Position numbers and translations under genes: made by a program. A DNA stretch of 64,000 nt from CAZCFB01 sp964511535 (GTDB lineage Bacteria > Myxococcota_A > Polyangia > GCA-2747355 > CAZCFB01): the NCBI GenBank assembly GCA_964511535.1, contig CAZEFW010000020.1, forward strand, positions 15,273-79,272, in the 5' to 3' direction. This document shows positions 7,205 to 16,843 of this stretch, one piece after another. How positions within the stretch are numbered: the first letter of the stretch is position 1; each line of letters opens with the position of its first letter. The notes under the pieces were generated by a model. The model worked only from the letters and a program-made list of their open reading frames with translations, had not been told where the DNA came from and did no database searches.

Positions 7205-8032
7205 TCAGCCGATCTTCATCAGCTTGCGGTTGCCGACGGCCACGTTCATCAGGTGCACGGTGGTGTCGCTGATACCGTCGAGCATGGTCTGGGTGCGGCC
7301 GTTGAGCACCGAGAAGCCGAGCAGCGCGATGATGCCCACGCCCAGCCCGAAGGCGGTGCAGTTCATGGCCTCGGAGATCCCCTTGGCCAGGATGGTCGCC
7401 TTGTTCTGCTCGATGCAGCGGGCGATGGCCTTGCCCTGGGTCAGCTCGGCGCAGGCAGGCACCAGATGCTGGTAGTTCCTTGCCTTGGCGATGGTGGCCG
7501 GGTCGTTGGCCTCGCCCAGGGACACGCCCGCGAAGGACTTGATCAGACCGACGATGGTGCCCAGCAGGCCCAGCAGGGTGGCGATGTTCCCGATCATGGC
7601 CAGGTAGCCGGTGCGGGTCTCGATCTTGGGCATCTCATCCAGGGCCCGCTCGTCCACGGCCTCCTGGACCTCCGAGTCTGGCCTGTGCAGGTTAGCCAGC
7701 CCGGCCCCCACCATGTTGGCCAGCGGCTTGTTGATGCTCTGGCAGTACTGCACCGCCCCGGCCACGTCGCCCGCGAGCAGGAAGCGGTGAACCTGCGCCT
7801 GGAACGTCTTGACGTCCATGGGCGCCACGAAGAAGAGGAAGCGCACACGATCGATGATGATCAGGATGCTCACGATACCAACCAGCAGGATCGGCCACAT
7901 GCCCCAGCCGCCCTCATGAAACGCGGGCAGTCCGTTGTGAAGGGCGAAGCAGAGCCCCACCCAGACCCCGAGCAGCACCAAGAAGAGCACGATCTTCAGC
8001 CCACTGCTCATTCTCTTTTTTTCTTCATTCAT
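7205..8032 (-). CDS. ExbB/TolQ-family protein with an extra N-terminal helix and a Cys-containing loop
   Basis: A 275-residue ExbB/TolQ homologue and the first gene of the minus-strand stator cluster. It has an additional hydrophobic helix at about 12-31 before the usual EGGWGMWPIL helix (about 40-60). It also carries an insertion of about 38 residues (172-210) between helices 2 and 3, a loop predicted to face the periplasm. That insertion holds two cysteines (Cys194 and Cys206) that could form a disulfide. The start at 8032 is preferred because AGGAG lies 11 bases upstream and the upstream in-frame extension to 8116 has no membrane or family features. It is followed by 110 bases and then the next ExbB gene. 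Confidence 0.88.
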   Translation of the reverse strand: MNEEKKRMSSGLKIVLFLVLLGVWVGLCFALHNGLPAFHEGGWGMWPILLVGIVSILIIIDRVRFLFFVAPMDVKTFQAQVHRFLLAGDVAGAVQYCQSINKPLANMVGAGLANLHRPDSEVQEAVDERALDEMPKIETRTGYLAMIGNIATLLGLLGTIVGLIKSFAGVSLGEANDPATIAKARNYQHLVPACAELTQGKAIARCIEQNKATILAKGISEAMNCTAFGLGVGIIALLGFSVLNGRTQTMLDGISDTTVHLMNVAVGNRKLMKIG

Positions 8033-8438
8033 GTGAATCAGGTCTCCTGAGACGCTTGGGAATAGGAACTGTTCTTTTGTGGGTATCACCGGCCACGGGG
8101 CCGGAGTGGCGCGCACTATATCAGCAGCGTTTCACCCTCGCAAGCCTGGCCGATGGAGCCTCGCGACACCCCAGATCCTGAGACATGGGATACCCACGTG
8201 GGTTGATCATCATGCATGGATCGGGCCGGTTTTCGGGCCCGGCTGGCATTCATCGTTCGCCACGTCCCGGATGGCCCAGGATCGGCCTCCAGGAGGGCAT
8301 CCAGGCTCGTGGATCCACCATGGCCGAAGGATCCAGCTCGTGGTCGCCCGGGGGGTCAGGTCAAGAAAGGCCCCGGCAGGGTGGGGCATTTTGCTACACG
8401 CCGTGGAGCCCTTCCCCACCTGGGCGCTCGTGCTCCCG

Positions 8439-8487
8439 AAAAAAACTGCAAAAAACCATGGCGCTGGTCTTGCAGGTTTTTAATTTT
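8439..8487 (+). terminator. Terminator-like hairpin with T-rich tail
   Basis: AAAAACTGCAA (about 8441-8451) pairs with TTGCAGGTTTTT (8470-8481), allowing one bulged base, around an 18-base loop. GTTTTTAATTTTT follows on the plus strand. The A-rich 5' side also gives a T-rich exit for minus-strand transcripts. It could be a bidirectional terminator insulating the two operons, or an attenuator in the leader of the 8754 gene. Confidence 0.45.
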
Positions 8488-8709
8488 TCGAGCAGAACTG
8501 TTCTTCAGCAATTCCGACAGTTCATACAGGAGCAACTTCGAGGTTCGTGACCTTCGATTAGCTTTACTGAACCAGAGCTATATGATAGACACTTGACGGA
8601 AAATGGGAGGCAGTTGTTTTTGGTTGTCCTCCCGAAGAGCTTGAACTGCACTACAGCAATAACGGCAACAACGAGTCACAGGAACTAGACGTCAGCTGAA
8701 GCGGTCAGC

Positions 8710-8728
8710 GGCCCCGCGCGACGGGGCC
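8710..8728 (+). promoter_or_regulatory. GC-rich hairpin in the leader of the TolQ-like gene
   Basis: GGCCCCG (8710-8716) and CGGGGCC (8722-8728) form a perfect 7-bp stem with a 5-base loop. It lies 25 bases before the ATG at 8754 and just ahead of the ribosome binding site CCGGAGG, so it may influence ribosome access or mRNA stability. Confidence 0.45.
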
Positions 8729-8753
8729 CAAATGAAGCCGGAGGCGAAAAAGC

Positions 8754-9452
8754 ATGCAAGGTATTGCGCACTTCCTTGAGACTGGCGGTTGGGTCATGTA
8801 CACCAACCTCGTCGTCCTCACGACGATCATTGCCATCGTGGTCGAGCGGTTCATCTACCTGCTCGGCAAGGGCCAGATCAACGCCAAGGGGCTGTTGGAC
8901 CAGCTGCGCAAGTTGATCCAGGCCAACAACATCGATCGTGCCATCCGCATCTGCGGATCCCGCAACGCTCCGCTGCTCAGGCTAGCAAAGTCAGGCCTGG
9001 TGCATGTGCACCGCGGCGAAGAGGCCATCGCAACCTCCATCGAGGAGTCGCTGGTGGAGACCTCGCCCGAGGTCAAGAAGCGCATCTCGGCGCTCTGGTC
9101 ACTGGCCAACATCGCCGTGCTCATCGGTCTGTTCGGTACGGTGCTCGGTCTGATTACCGCGTTCTCCGCCGTCGCCGGCGCAGACCCCGCCAAGCGCCAG
9201 GAGATGCTGGCGGCCGGTATCTCCGAGGCGCTGCACAACACGGCGCTCGGTCTTGGTATCGCCGTCGTCGCCATCATCTTCCACCTCATCCTCTCGGGGA
9301 TGGCGAAGAAGCTGGTGGCGGACCTTGAGGGCTTCTCCATGAAGCTGGAGAACTTCCTCAGCCAGCAGGTGCGTACGAACCCGAACCTCACCGCGCCCAG
9401 CGCGGCGCCTGCCCCGACCAAGGGCGGCGGCGGCAGCGCGAGGAAGAAGTAG
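8754..9452 (+). CDS. TolQ/ExbB-family stator protein (AglR-like position)
   Basis: A 232-residue TolQ/ExbB homologue: helix 1 around 14-36, helices 2 and 3 around 115-140 and 158-182 with ANIAVLIGLFGTVLGLITAF and GISEALHNTALGLG, and a Gly/Ala/Pro-rich, basic tail. It is clearly distinct from the three minus-strand ExbB proteins, lacking the EGGWGMWPIL motif. GGAGG lies nine bases upstream. It is followed three and then ten bases later by two TolR homologues, the TolQ-TolR-TolR order of the Myxococcus aglRQS gliding-motor operon. That parallel is from gene order and family only. It may equally energise another envelope process. Confidence 0.9.
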   Translation: MQGIAHFLETGGWVMYTNLVVLTTIIAIVVERFIYLLGKGQINAKGLLDQLRKLIQANNIDRAIRICGSRNAPLLRLAKSGLVHVHRGEEAIATSIEESLVETSPEVKKRISALWSLANIAVLIGLFGTVLGLITAFSAVAGADPAKRQEMLAAGISEALHNTALGLGIAVVAIIFHLILSGMAKKLVADLEGFSMKLENFLSQQVRTNPNLTAPSAAPAPTKGGGGSARKK

Positions 9453-9454
9453 TA

Positions 9455-10117
9455 ATGAACGAGAGAATCGCCTTTGCCAAGGTCCGCGGCCGAATCCGCC
9501 GGGAGATCGCGCAGGCGGAAGAGGAAGAGCACGAGGGTGGAGAGCTAAACCTCGTGCCTTACCTCGACATCCTCGTCAACACCATCATCTTCCTGCTCGC
9601 TACCACTGCCAGCGCCCTGGCCCTGGCCAACATCAACGTCAACGCGCCGCGCTACGAACCTGCGGGCGCGGCTGCTGACGCGGCAGACCCCGACCCCGAG
9701 GACAAGCCGAAGCTGAACCTCACGGTTGCCATCTCGGTCAAGGGCTACGTCGTGGCAGGCAGCGGCGGCGTCATCACGGCCTCGGGCAATCCGGAAGACA
9801 ACATCTCGGTCAAGTGCAATGTGCCGCTCAAGGACGGACGGTGCCCTGCCTTCCTCGCCTCGCGCATAAACGAGAAGGGTGACCGGGAGATGTTCTGGGT
9901 CGACAAGTACAACTACGCTGGCCTGATCAAGATGATGGAGAAGGTCAAGAAGAAGTACGCCCACGAGCGCCAGGTGATCCTCACGGCAGACCGGCATGTG
10001 CCGTACAAGATCGTGGTGAACACCATGGACACCCTGCGCGGAACGGCCACCGAAAAGTGCACCGGCGATGACGGCTGCCTGTTCGACCAGGTCATCCTGA
10101 GCGCGGGCGTGCAGTAG
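9455..10117 (+). CDS. TolR/ExbD-family stator protein, first of two
   Basis: A 220-residue TolR/ExbD homologue with a charged cytoplasmic N terminus (about 1-28), one membrane helix (about 30-53) carrying the conserved aspartate in NLVPYLDILVN, and a periplasmic domain longer than usual. Three cysteines stand in that domain (in VKCNVP, GRCPAF and EKCTGDDGC, with the last giving a pair), so disulfides are plausible. It starts three bases after the TolQ-like stop, with GAGGAAG inside the preceding gene as ribosome site, indicating tight coupling. The position corresponds to AglQ in the myxobacterial motor, but orthology is not established. Confidence 0.9.
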   Translation: MNERIAFAKVRGRIRREIAQAEEEEHEGGELNLVPYLDILVNTIIFLLATTASALALANINVNAPRYEPAGAAADAADPDPEDKPKLNLTVAISVKGYVVAGSGGVITASGNPEDNISVKCNVPLKDGRCPAFLASRINEKGDREMFWVDKYNYAGLIKMMEKVKKKYAHERQVILTADRHVPYKIVVNTMDTLRGTATEKCTGDDGCLFDQVILSAGVQ

Positions 10118-10126
10118 GAGTCATCC

Positions 10127-10696
10127 ATGGCCGAAGAGAAGCAGCGCTACGTCTCACCACGGATGAAGGCCAAGAAGCTGTACCGCAAGCTCCAGCGACG
10201 GGTTCCGGAGGCCGAGGATATTGGCTACCTGAACATCACGCCGATGCTGGACATGATGACCATCATCCTGGTCTTCTTCCTCAAGAGCTTCTCGGTCTCC
10301 GTGGAGAATGTTTCCCTGTCTGATGAGCTGATGCCGCCGTCCTCGAACTCCGAGCTCAAACCTCACGAGGCGGTCGAGGTCACCATCACGCGCAACTCCA
10401 TACTGGTGGAGGACGACACCGTGGCGGCGGTCAAGCGCGGCGAGGTGGACTCCTCCATCAAGCGCGACGGCCAGAGCGGCTACCTGATCACCCCGCTGCA
10501 CGCCATCCTCGAGAAGCACACCAAGCGGCTCAAGAAGGTGGAGAAGATGACCGGGGGTAGGATGCCGTTCAAGGGCGAGCTGGTGCTCGTTGCAGACCAG
10601 ACCACGCCCTACCGCCTCATCAGCGAGGTGCTCTACACCGCCGGCCAGGCGGAGTATGGCAAGTATCGCCTGCTGGTCCTCAAGGCCGGCGACTAA
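10127..10696 (+). CDS. TolR/ExbD-family stator protein, second of two
   Basis: A 189-residue TolR/ExbD homologue. A basic cytoplasmic segment (1-35) precedes one membrane helix (about 36-58) with the conserved aspartate in NITPMLDMMTI and an unusual lysine late in the helix (FFLKSF). The periplasmic part ends with the typical TolR segment LISEVLYTAGQAEYG. AGGAG is six bases before the ATG and only nine bases separate it from the previous TolR gene, so the three genes 8754-10696 form one operon. The position matches AglS of the gliding motor, an analogy from order rather than proof. Confidence 0.9.
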   Translation: MAEEKQRYVSPRMKAKKLYRKLQRRVPEAEDIGYLNITPMLDMMTIILVFFLKSFSVSVENVSLSDELMPPSSNSELKPHEAVEVTITRNSILVEDDTVAAVKRGEVDSSIKRDGQSGYLITPLHAILEKHTKRLKKVEKMTGGRMPFKGELVLVADQTTPYRLISEVLYTAGQAEYGKYRLLVLKAGD

Positions 10697-10800
10697 AACG
10701 CCCGGTCCGGGCTTTACCTCCCGCACAACACAATTCAAGAAGCCAGAATCCGCGAACGCCATGGGTTTGCGCTGCCGATTTGCGTGGCCGAAAGGCCTGA

Positions 10801-10998
10801 GACTTGAGGCTTGGGACTTGAGGCTTGAGGCTTGGGACTTGAGGCTTGAGGCTTGAGGCTTGGGACTTGGGACTTGAGACTTGAGGCTTGAGACTTGAGG
10901 TGCAAGTGTCCCGGGCGGTCACGTCCCTCAAGCCTCACAGCCCCAAGCCGCGAGCGAAGCGAGCCGCGCCATCTACCCTCGAGCCTCAAGCCTCACAG
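10801..10998. repeat. Heptamer array, hairpin core and start of a 58-bp tandem repeat
   Basis: Fourteen uninterrupted heptamers of form GRCTTGR run from 10801 to 10898. CTTGAGG (10894-10900) then faces CCTCAAG (10926-10932) around a loop with GCAAGTGTCC, the same architecture as the element after dapF. From 10941 a 58-bp unit begins, containing GCGAGCGAAGCGAGCCGCG and ending in CTCAAGCCTCACAG. It runs directly into the N gap. Confidence 0.85.
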
Positions 10999-11098
10999 NN
11001 NNNNNNNNNNNNNNNNNNNNNNNNNNNNNNNNNNNNNNNNNNNNNNNNNNNNNNNNNNNNNNNNNNNNNNNNNNNNNNNNNNNNNNNNNNNNNNNNNN
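10999..11098. other. Assembly gap, 100 N
   Basis: Exactly one hundred N, a scaffolding placeholder. The same 58-bp repeat is found on both sides, so the gap almost certainly results from a tandem array that the assembler could not cross. Its true length is unknown. Together with the flanking repeats, 10697-11231 holds no gene that I can support. Confidence 0.97.
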
Positions 11099-11190
11099 AC
11101 AGCCTCAAGCCGCGAGCGAAGCGAGCCGCGCCATCTCCCCTCGAGCCTCAAGCCTCACAGCCTCAAGCCGCGAGCGAAGCGAGCCGCGCC
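11099..11190. repeat. 58-bp tandem repeat, copies right of the gap
   Basis: One full copy starts at 11103 and a second, partial copy at 11161, an exact period of 58 bases and matching the copy at 10941-10998 with one or two differences. Each includes the GCGAAGC heptanucleotide, which as single-stranded DNA is known to form a very stable mini-hairpin. Confidence 0.85.
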
Positions 11191-11231
11191 TGACGCCTGG
11201 CGTCTGAAGCCTGTATCCTTGCAGGTAACAG

Positions 11232-12506
11232 ATGAGTACTTCCGAACCAAAACAGCTCAGCCTGTTCGACGTCCTCTGCCTCGGCACCAACGCCATCGTC
11301 GGCTCGGGCATCTACGTCTTCCCGGGTGATCTCGCCGCGCGCCTCGGTCCGGCGTCGGTGCTGGCGTTTGGGCTTTGCGGCATCATCTGCTGCGTCATCG
11401 GGCTCTGCTTCGTCGAGGCGGCGGGCATGTTCCGTCGCTCTGGAGGGCCGTATGTGTACGCCCAGGAGGCGTTCGGCGAGGCCACCGGCTTCGTGGTGGG
11501 GTGGACCTGCTGGACCGCCGCCCTGCTCTCCTGGGCCGCAGTGGCGCGGGTGCTGCCGGTGTACCTGGCCCACCTCGTGCCCTGGGCCCAGGGCGCCGCC
11601 GCCGAGATCGGCATCGCCGTGGGCGTCACCCTGGTGCTGGGGGTGATCAACTATATCGGGGTCAAGCCGGGCGCCTACACCCTCGACGCGCTCACCGTGG
11701 CCAAGCTGCTGCCGCTGCTGGTGCTGCTGGCGGTCGGGCTGGGCAACCTGGACACCACGCGCCTGGTGCCCTTCGCGCCCGAGGGGTTCGGCCCGCTGCC
11801 CCGGGCGGCGTTCCTGGCCATGTTCGCGTTTCAAGGGTTCGAGGTGGTCCCGGTGCCGGCGGGTGAAACCCACAACCCCCGCCGAAACGCGCCGCTTGCG
11901 CTCTTTGGTTCTCTCCTGGTGGCGACGATTCTGTACATGGCGATCCAGCTGGCGGCAGTTGGGTCCACGCCGTCGCTGGCAGGCGCCAAGGAGCCGCTGG
12001 CGCTCATGGGCGCCACCCTGCTGGGCGACACAGGAGCCCGGCTGGTTGCGGGCGCCGCGGTGGTTTCAATGCTCGGCTTCTGCGCGGGGGTGGCACTGGC
12101 GGGGCCGCGATACCTCGAGGCGCTGGCCACCGATGGTCACCTGCCCCCCGCGCTCGCCCACCGGCATCCGCGCCTCGGTACCCCTGGCCGGGCTGTGGCC
12201 ACCTCGACGCTGCTGACCACCTTGCTGCTGCTGGTGCTCGACTTCAACCGGCTGGTGGACCTGGCAGTGCTCACCGTGGGGTTTCAGTACCTCGCCACCT
12301 CCCTGGCCGTCCCGGCGCTGCGGCACAAACGCCCGGAGATGCCGCGCGCGTTTCGCCTCCCCCTGGGGCCGTTCATCCCCCTCTGCTCGGCGGCGGTGAC
12401 CGTCTGGTTTCTGGCCCAGGCCGGGTCGAGCGAGTGGTTCTGGTTCAGCGTGATGACCGCGGGGGGAGTGGCGCTGTGGGGGGCGTGGCGGGTGATGCGG
12501 CCGTAG
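11232..12506 (+). CDS. APC-family amino acid permease
   Basis: A 424-residue inner-membrane transporter of the amino acid-polyamine-organocation family. The start of helix 1 has the substrate-site signature GTNAIVGSGIYVFPG, and about 12 hydrophobic segments follow, including the helix 6 region FAFQGFEVVPVPAGET expected for this fold. Length is typical (roughly 400-480). The substrate cannot be specified. The nearest pattern is the neutral or cationic amino acid exchangers. No strong ribosome site precedes the ATG. It stands alone on this strand, between the repeat array and a convergent HEAT lipoprotein gene. Confidence 0.88.
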   Translation: MSTSEPKQLSLFDVLCLGTNAIVGSGIYVFPGDLAARLGPASVLAFGLCGIICCVIGLCFVEAAGMFRRSGGPYVYAQEAFGEATGFVVGWTCWTAALLSWAAVARVLPVYLAHLVPWAQGAAAEIGIAVGVTLVLGVINYIGVKPGAYTLDALTVAKLLPLLVLLAVGLGNLDTTRLVPFAPEGFGPLPRAAFLAMFAFQGFEVVPVPAGETHNPRRNAPLALFGSLLVATILYMAIQLAAVGSTPSLAGAKEPLALMGATLLGDTGARLVAGAAVVSMLGFCAGVALAGPRYLEALATDGHLPPALAHRHPRLGTPGRAVATSTLLTTLLLLVLDFNRLVDLAVLTVGFQYLATSLAVPALRHKRPEMPRAFRLPLGPFIPLCSAAVTVWFLAQAGSSEWFWFSVMTAGGVALWGAWRVMRP

Positions 12507-12594
12507 CCAGGTCCAGCCCAGGCAAGCCAATGGCCATGGCGCTGTGGGGGCCTTACAGGGAGCGTGTTAGCTGAAACGAAAGGGGAGACGGGAG

Positions 12595-12679
12595 GCTGGC
12601 GATTGATTGCGAAGCCTCGGCTTCGTCAATCAGATCGCCGGCTGAAAACCTTGCGCCCACCAGGGCGTCAAGGTTTTCA
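12595..12679. terminator. Two adjacent long hairpins between convergent genes
   Basis: Hairpin A (12595-12642) pairs GGCGATTGATTG-CGAAGCC with its near-complement, leaving two single-base bulges. Hairpin B (12643-12679) pairs TGAAAACCTTG with CAAGGTTTTCA, extended inside by CGCCC/GGGCG around ACCA. The outer arm of B contains the stop codon of the HEAT gene. With A/T-rich outer arms, B can serve as terminator for both the permease (+) and the HEAT gene (-). Confidence 0.65.
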
Positions 12680-14257
12680 CTTCTTGTTCTGGATGGCGTA
12701 GAGGGCGACCTTGTCCTCGGAGCAGAGGTCGGCGCCCAGGAACTTGGTTTTGCGCTTGCACTCTTTCTCGGCCAGCTTGGCCAGCAGCTCCACCAGCGCC
12801 TTGTCGCCCGGCTTGCCGAGACGCTTGGCAGCCTGGAGCATGTACAGCCGCAGCACGGGCTCACGCTCGGGCAGGGCCTTGACCAGGGCGTCCAGAGCCT
12901 CGCGACCAGTGGGCAGGATCCCGATCATCAGGCCGGCCTTCTCCCGCTGGGCCAGGGTCAGCTTGGTGTTGCCCACCTTCTTGCCGTAACAGGTCGCGTC
13001 GTCCTTGCACTCCTTGGACACGTCCAGGCGGTCGAGGACCTCCTTGAACAGCTTCTTGTTGCCGAGGTTCTTCTCGTCGTCGTGCAGCTTCTTGACGATG
13101 GGGTAGCCGGTCTCCACCTCGGCGCCGGCGATGCGGCCGTAGGCCATGATCGCTGCGTCCTTGAGGTTGGTGTAGCCGCCCTCGATGAACCATTTCTGCC
13201 CGCCCTCGAGCAGGACCGGCAGGGCCTTCTTGCTGCCGAGCACTGTCAAGGCGTTGCACACCTGCATGCGGATCTTGTAGTCGGCCTTCTTGTTCTGCAG
13301 CAGCGCCAGCAGCGGCTCCAGGGCGCGGTCGTCGAAGATCTTGCCCAGCGCCTCGATGACGCCGTCGATGCCCTTGGTGTAGTCATCGGCGCTCAGCTTG
13401 GCCCCGGCCAGGATCTTGAGCAGCGCAGGCACCGCCTCGGCGGCCATCATGTCACCCAGCACGCGGGAGAGCTTGCCCAGAATCACGCCGTCCTTGAACT
13501 CGAGCTGCTTGGCCATGGCGTTGAGCTTCTCGTCCTTGCCCTCCAGAGCGGCGATCAACGGCTGCACAGCCGGCTTGCCCATGAGCACCAGCGCCACACG
13601 GGCCTGGGGGTAGGAGGTCCCCTGGATGGTGCTCGCCATGAACAGGCCACGGATCAGCACCGAGATCGCCCGCGGGTCGCCCAGCTTGCCCAGGGCCTCG
13701 GCCGACTTCTTGTTGAGCAGGAAGTCCTGCTCCTCCGGCTTGCGCTCCAGGGTCTGGATCAGGAAGGGCACCGCCGACTTGTCGCCCATATCGGCCAGCG
13801 CGCCGATGGCGGCCAGCTTGGCCAGGTTCGCGCGGGATTTGATGGACATCGGCCGCCCGAGCACCTTGCCCAGCGCGGGGATGGCCTTGAGGGCCTTCAA
13901 CCTCGCCAGCGCCTTGGCCGCGATGGTGGCGTTGTGGTACTGCTCCTCGGTGAAGTCCAGGGCCTCGATGAGGGTGTCCACTGCGCGGTCGTCCTTGAAG
14001 GCGATGATCGCCTTGAGGTTGACTGGATCGGGGAAATCCTTGAACAGGGCGCACAGGGGCGCAACCGCCACGTCCGCCACTGCCTTGCGCTCTGCATCAG
14101 TCTTGGCGGTATCCGCCATCTTTTTGAGCTCTTTCACGGCCTTGGCGACATGCTGCGGATCGCGCAATTTCTTAACCCAGGTGTTGGGATCCTTCGGATC
14201 GTCACATGCCGCAAACGCGAAGCTGAGCCCAACCAGTAGTGCCACGGTCCTGACCAT
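12677..14257 (-). CDS. HEAT-repeat lipoprotein
   Basis: A 526-residue predicted lipoprotein: signal peptide with lipobox FAFAAC, then alpha-helical HEAT/armadillo-type repeats over most of the length, seen in repeated units such as DDRAVDTLIEAL, KSAVPFLIQTLE, DPRAISVLIRGL and DRALEPLLALL. Two later cysteine pairs (KECKDDATC and the C-terminal KECKR with DLC) may be disulfide-bonded. Such solenoids bind proteins, and no enzymatic motif is present. The start at 14257 is preferred: GGAGG lies six bases upstream and a signal peptide follows directly. The longer frame to 14371 lacks these. It is divergent from the kinase gene at 14643. Confidence 0.85.
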   Translation of the reverse strand: MVRTVALLVGLSFAFAACDDPKDPNTWVKKLRDPQHVAKAVKELKKMADTAKTDAERKAVADVAVAPLCALFKDFPDPVNLKAIIAFKDDRAVDTLIEALDFTEEQYHNATIAAKALARLKALKAIPALGKVLGRPMSIKSRANLAKLAAIGALADMGDKSAVPFLIQTLERKPEEQDFLLNKKSAEALGKLGDPRAISVLIRGLFMASTIQGTSYPQARVALVLMGKPAVQPLIAALEGKDEKLNAMAKQLEFKDGVILGKLSRVLGDMMAAEAVPALLKILAGAKLSADDYTKGIDGVIEALGKIFDDRALEPLLALLQNKKADYKIRMQVCNALTVLGSKKALPVLLEGGQKWFIEGGYTNLKDAAIMAYGRIAGAEVETGYPIVKKLHDDEKNLGNKKLFKEVLDRLDVSKECKDDATCYGKKVGNTKLTLAQREKAGLMIGILPTGREALDALVKALPEREPVLRLYMLQAAKRLGKPGDKALVELLAKLAEKECKRKTKFLGADLCSEDKVALYAIQNKK

Positions 14258-14642
14258 TGTTGTCCTCCAGTGCAATAGTGCCGCCACTCTCCACCAAGGA
14301 CCGGCGTCGCCAGCCCCCGCGCATTGACGCGCTGTATAAACCGCCAGAAGCTCTACAAACTCGGACCGCACCTTAGACCTGCCGCTTCATCGGAGTCAAG
14401 CGCCGACCGCCAGCGTCTGGCTGGATCTAACAGCCAACAAAAGCGCGAGATCCTTGAGCACCCTTGACGGCGCATTTATAATGGCGAAAGAGTTACGTGG
14501 CTTCGCGGGCAGCCTGACGGTCTGTCTACATGCCGCCGCCATGCCGCGGGCGGGTGTGGGGAGAACCGGCACGTACCCGTGGTACTACCAGGTGCGCGCT
14601 GCGGCCACCACTAGGAGAACAGGGGTCCACAGGGATCGAACG
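14258..14642. other. 385-bp divergent intergenic region
   Basis: Lies between the HEAT lipoprotein (-) and the PEGA kinase (+). It contains a good plus-strand sigma-70-type promoter at 14454-14482, which leaves a leader of about 150 bases before the kinase ATG. I see no RNA gene or additional ORF here. Confidence 0.6.
14454..14482 (+). promoter_or_regulatory. Sigma-70-type promoter for the kinase operon
   Basis: TTGAGC (14454-14459) and a perfect TATAAT (14477-14482) are separated by the optimal 17 bases. It reads towards the kinase gene. Its presence argues against translation starting at 14454 or at the ATG at 14481, which overlaps the -10 box. Confidence 0.6.
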
Positions 14643-16790
<2,148 letters not shown>

Positions 16791-16843
16791 CTCTCGCGTT
16801 GCACATTGTTGGAATGCAGCACCATAGCGAGTAACATCGGCCT

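Larger units (their letters stand above)
8033..8753. other. 721-bp intergenic region between the two divergent stator clusters
   Basis: No convincing gene is visible. Three overlapping short frames have no family features and read each other's bases. The region drives two divergent operons and holds a 12-bp palindrome ACCCACGTGGGT (8192-8203) followed at once by TGATCA and ATGCAT, a terminator-like hairpin (8439-8487), an AT-rich stretch from about 8470 to 8690 with a possible -10 TATGAT at 8581-8586, and a leader hairpin (8710-8728). The -35 partner of that -10 is poor. A long untranslated leader or small RNA is possible but not shown. Confidence 0.6.

Noticed and set aside
8079..8596. Three overlapping small ORFs in the stator intergenic region
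   Set aside because: They overlap one another in different frames, lack ribosome sites and any recognisable domain, and cross the terminator-like hairpin.
10801..11190. CRISPR array
   Set aside because: Units are contiguous 7-bp or 58-bp repeats without unique spacers, and no cas genes are nearby.
13082..14239. Plus-strand ORF opposite the HEAT lipoprotein
   Set aside because: Low-complexity Leu/Gln/His/Gly composition without domains. The opposite strand shows HEAT repeats and a lipobox.
14454..14642. N-terminal extension of the kinase from a TTG at 14454
   Set aside because: The first codons are the -35 and -10 boxes of a good promoter, and the encoded segment has no family features.
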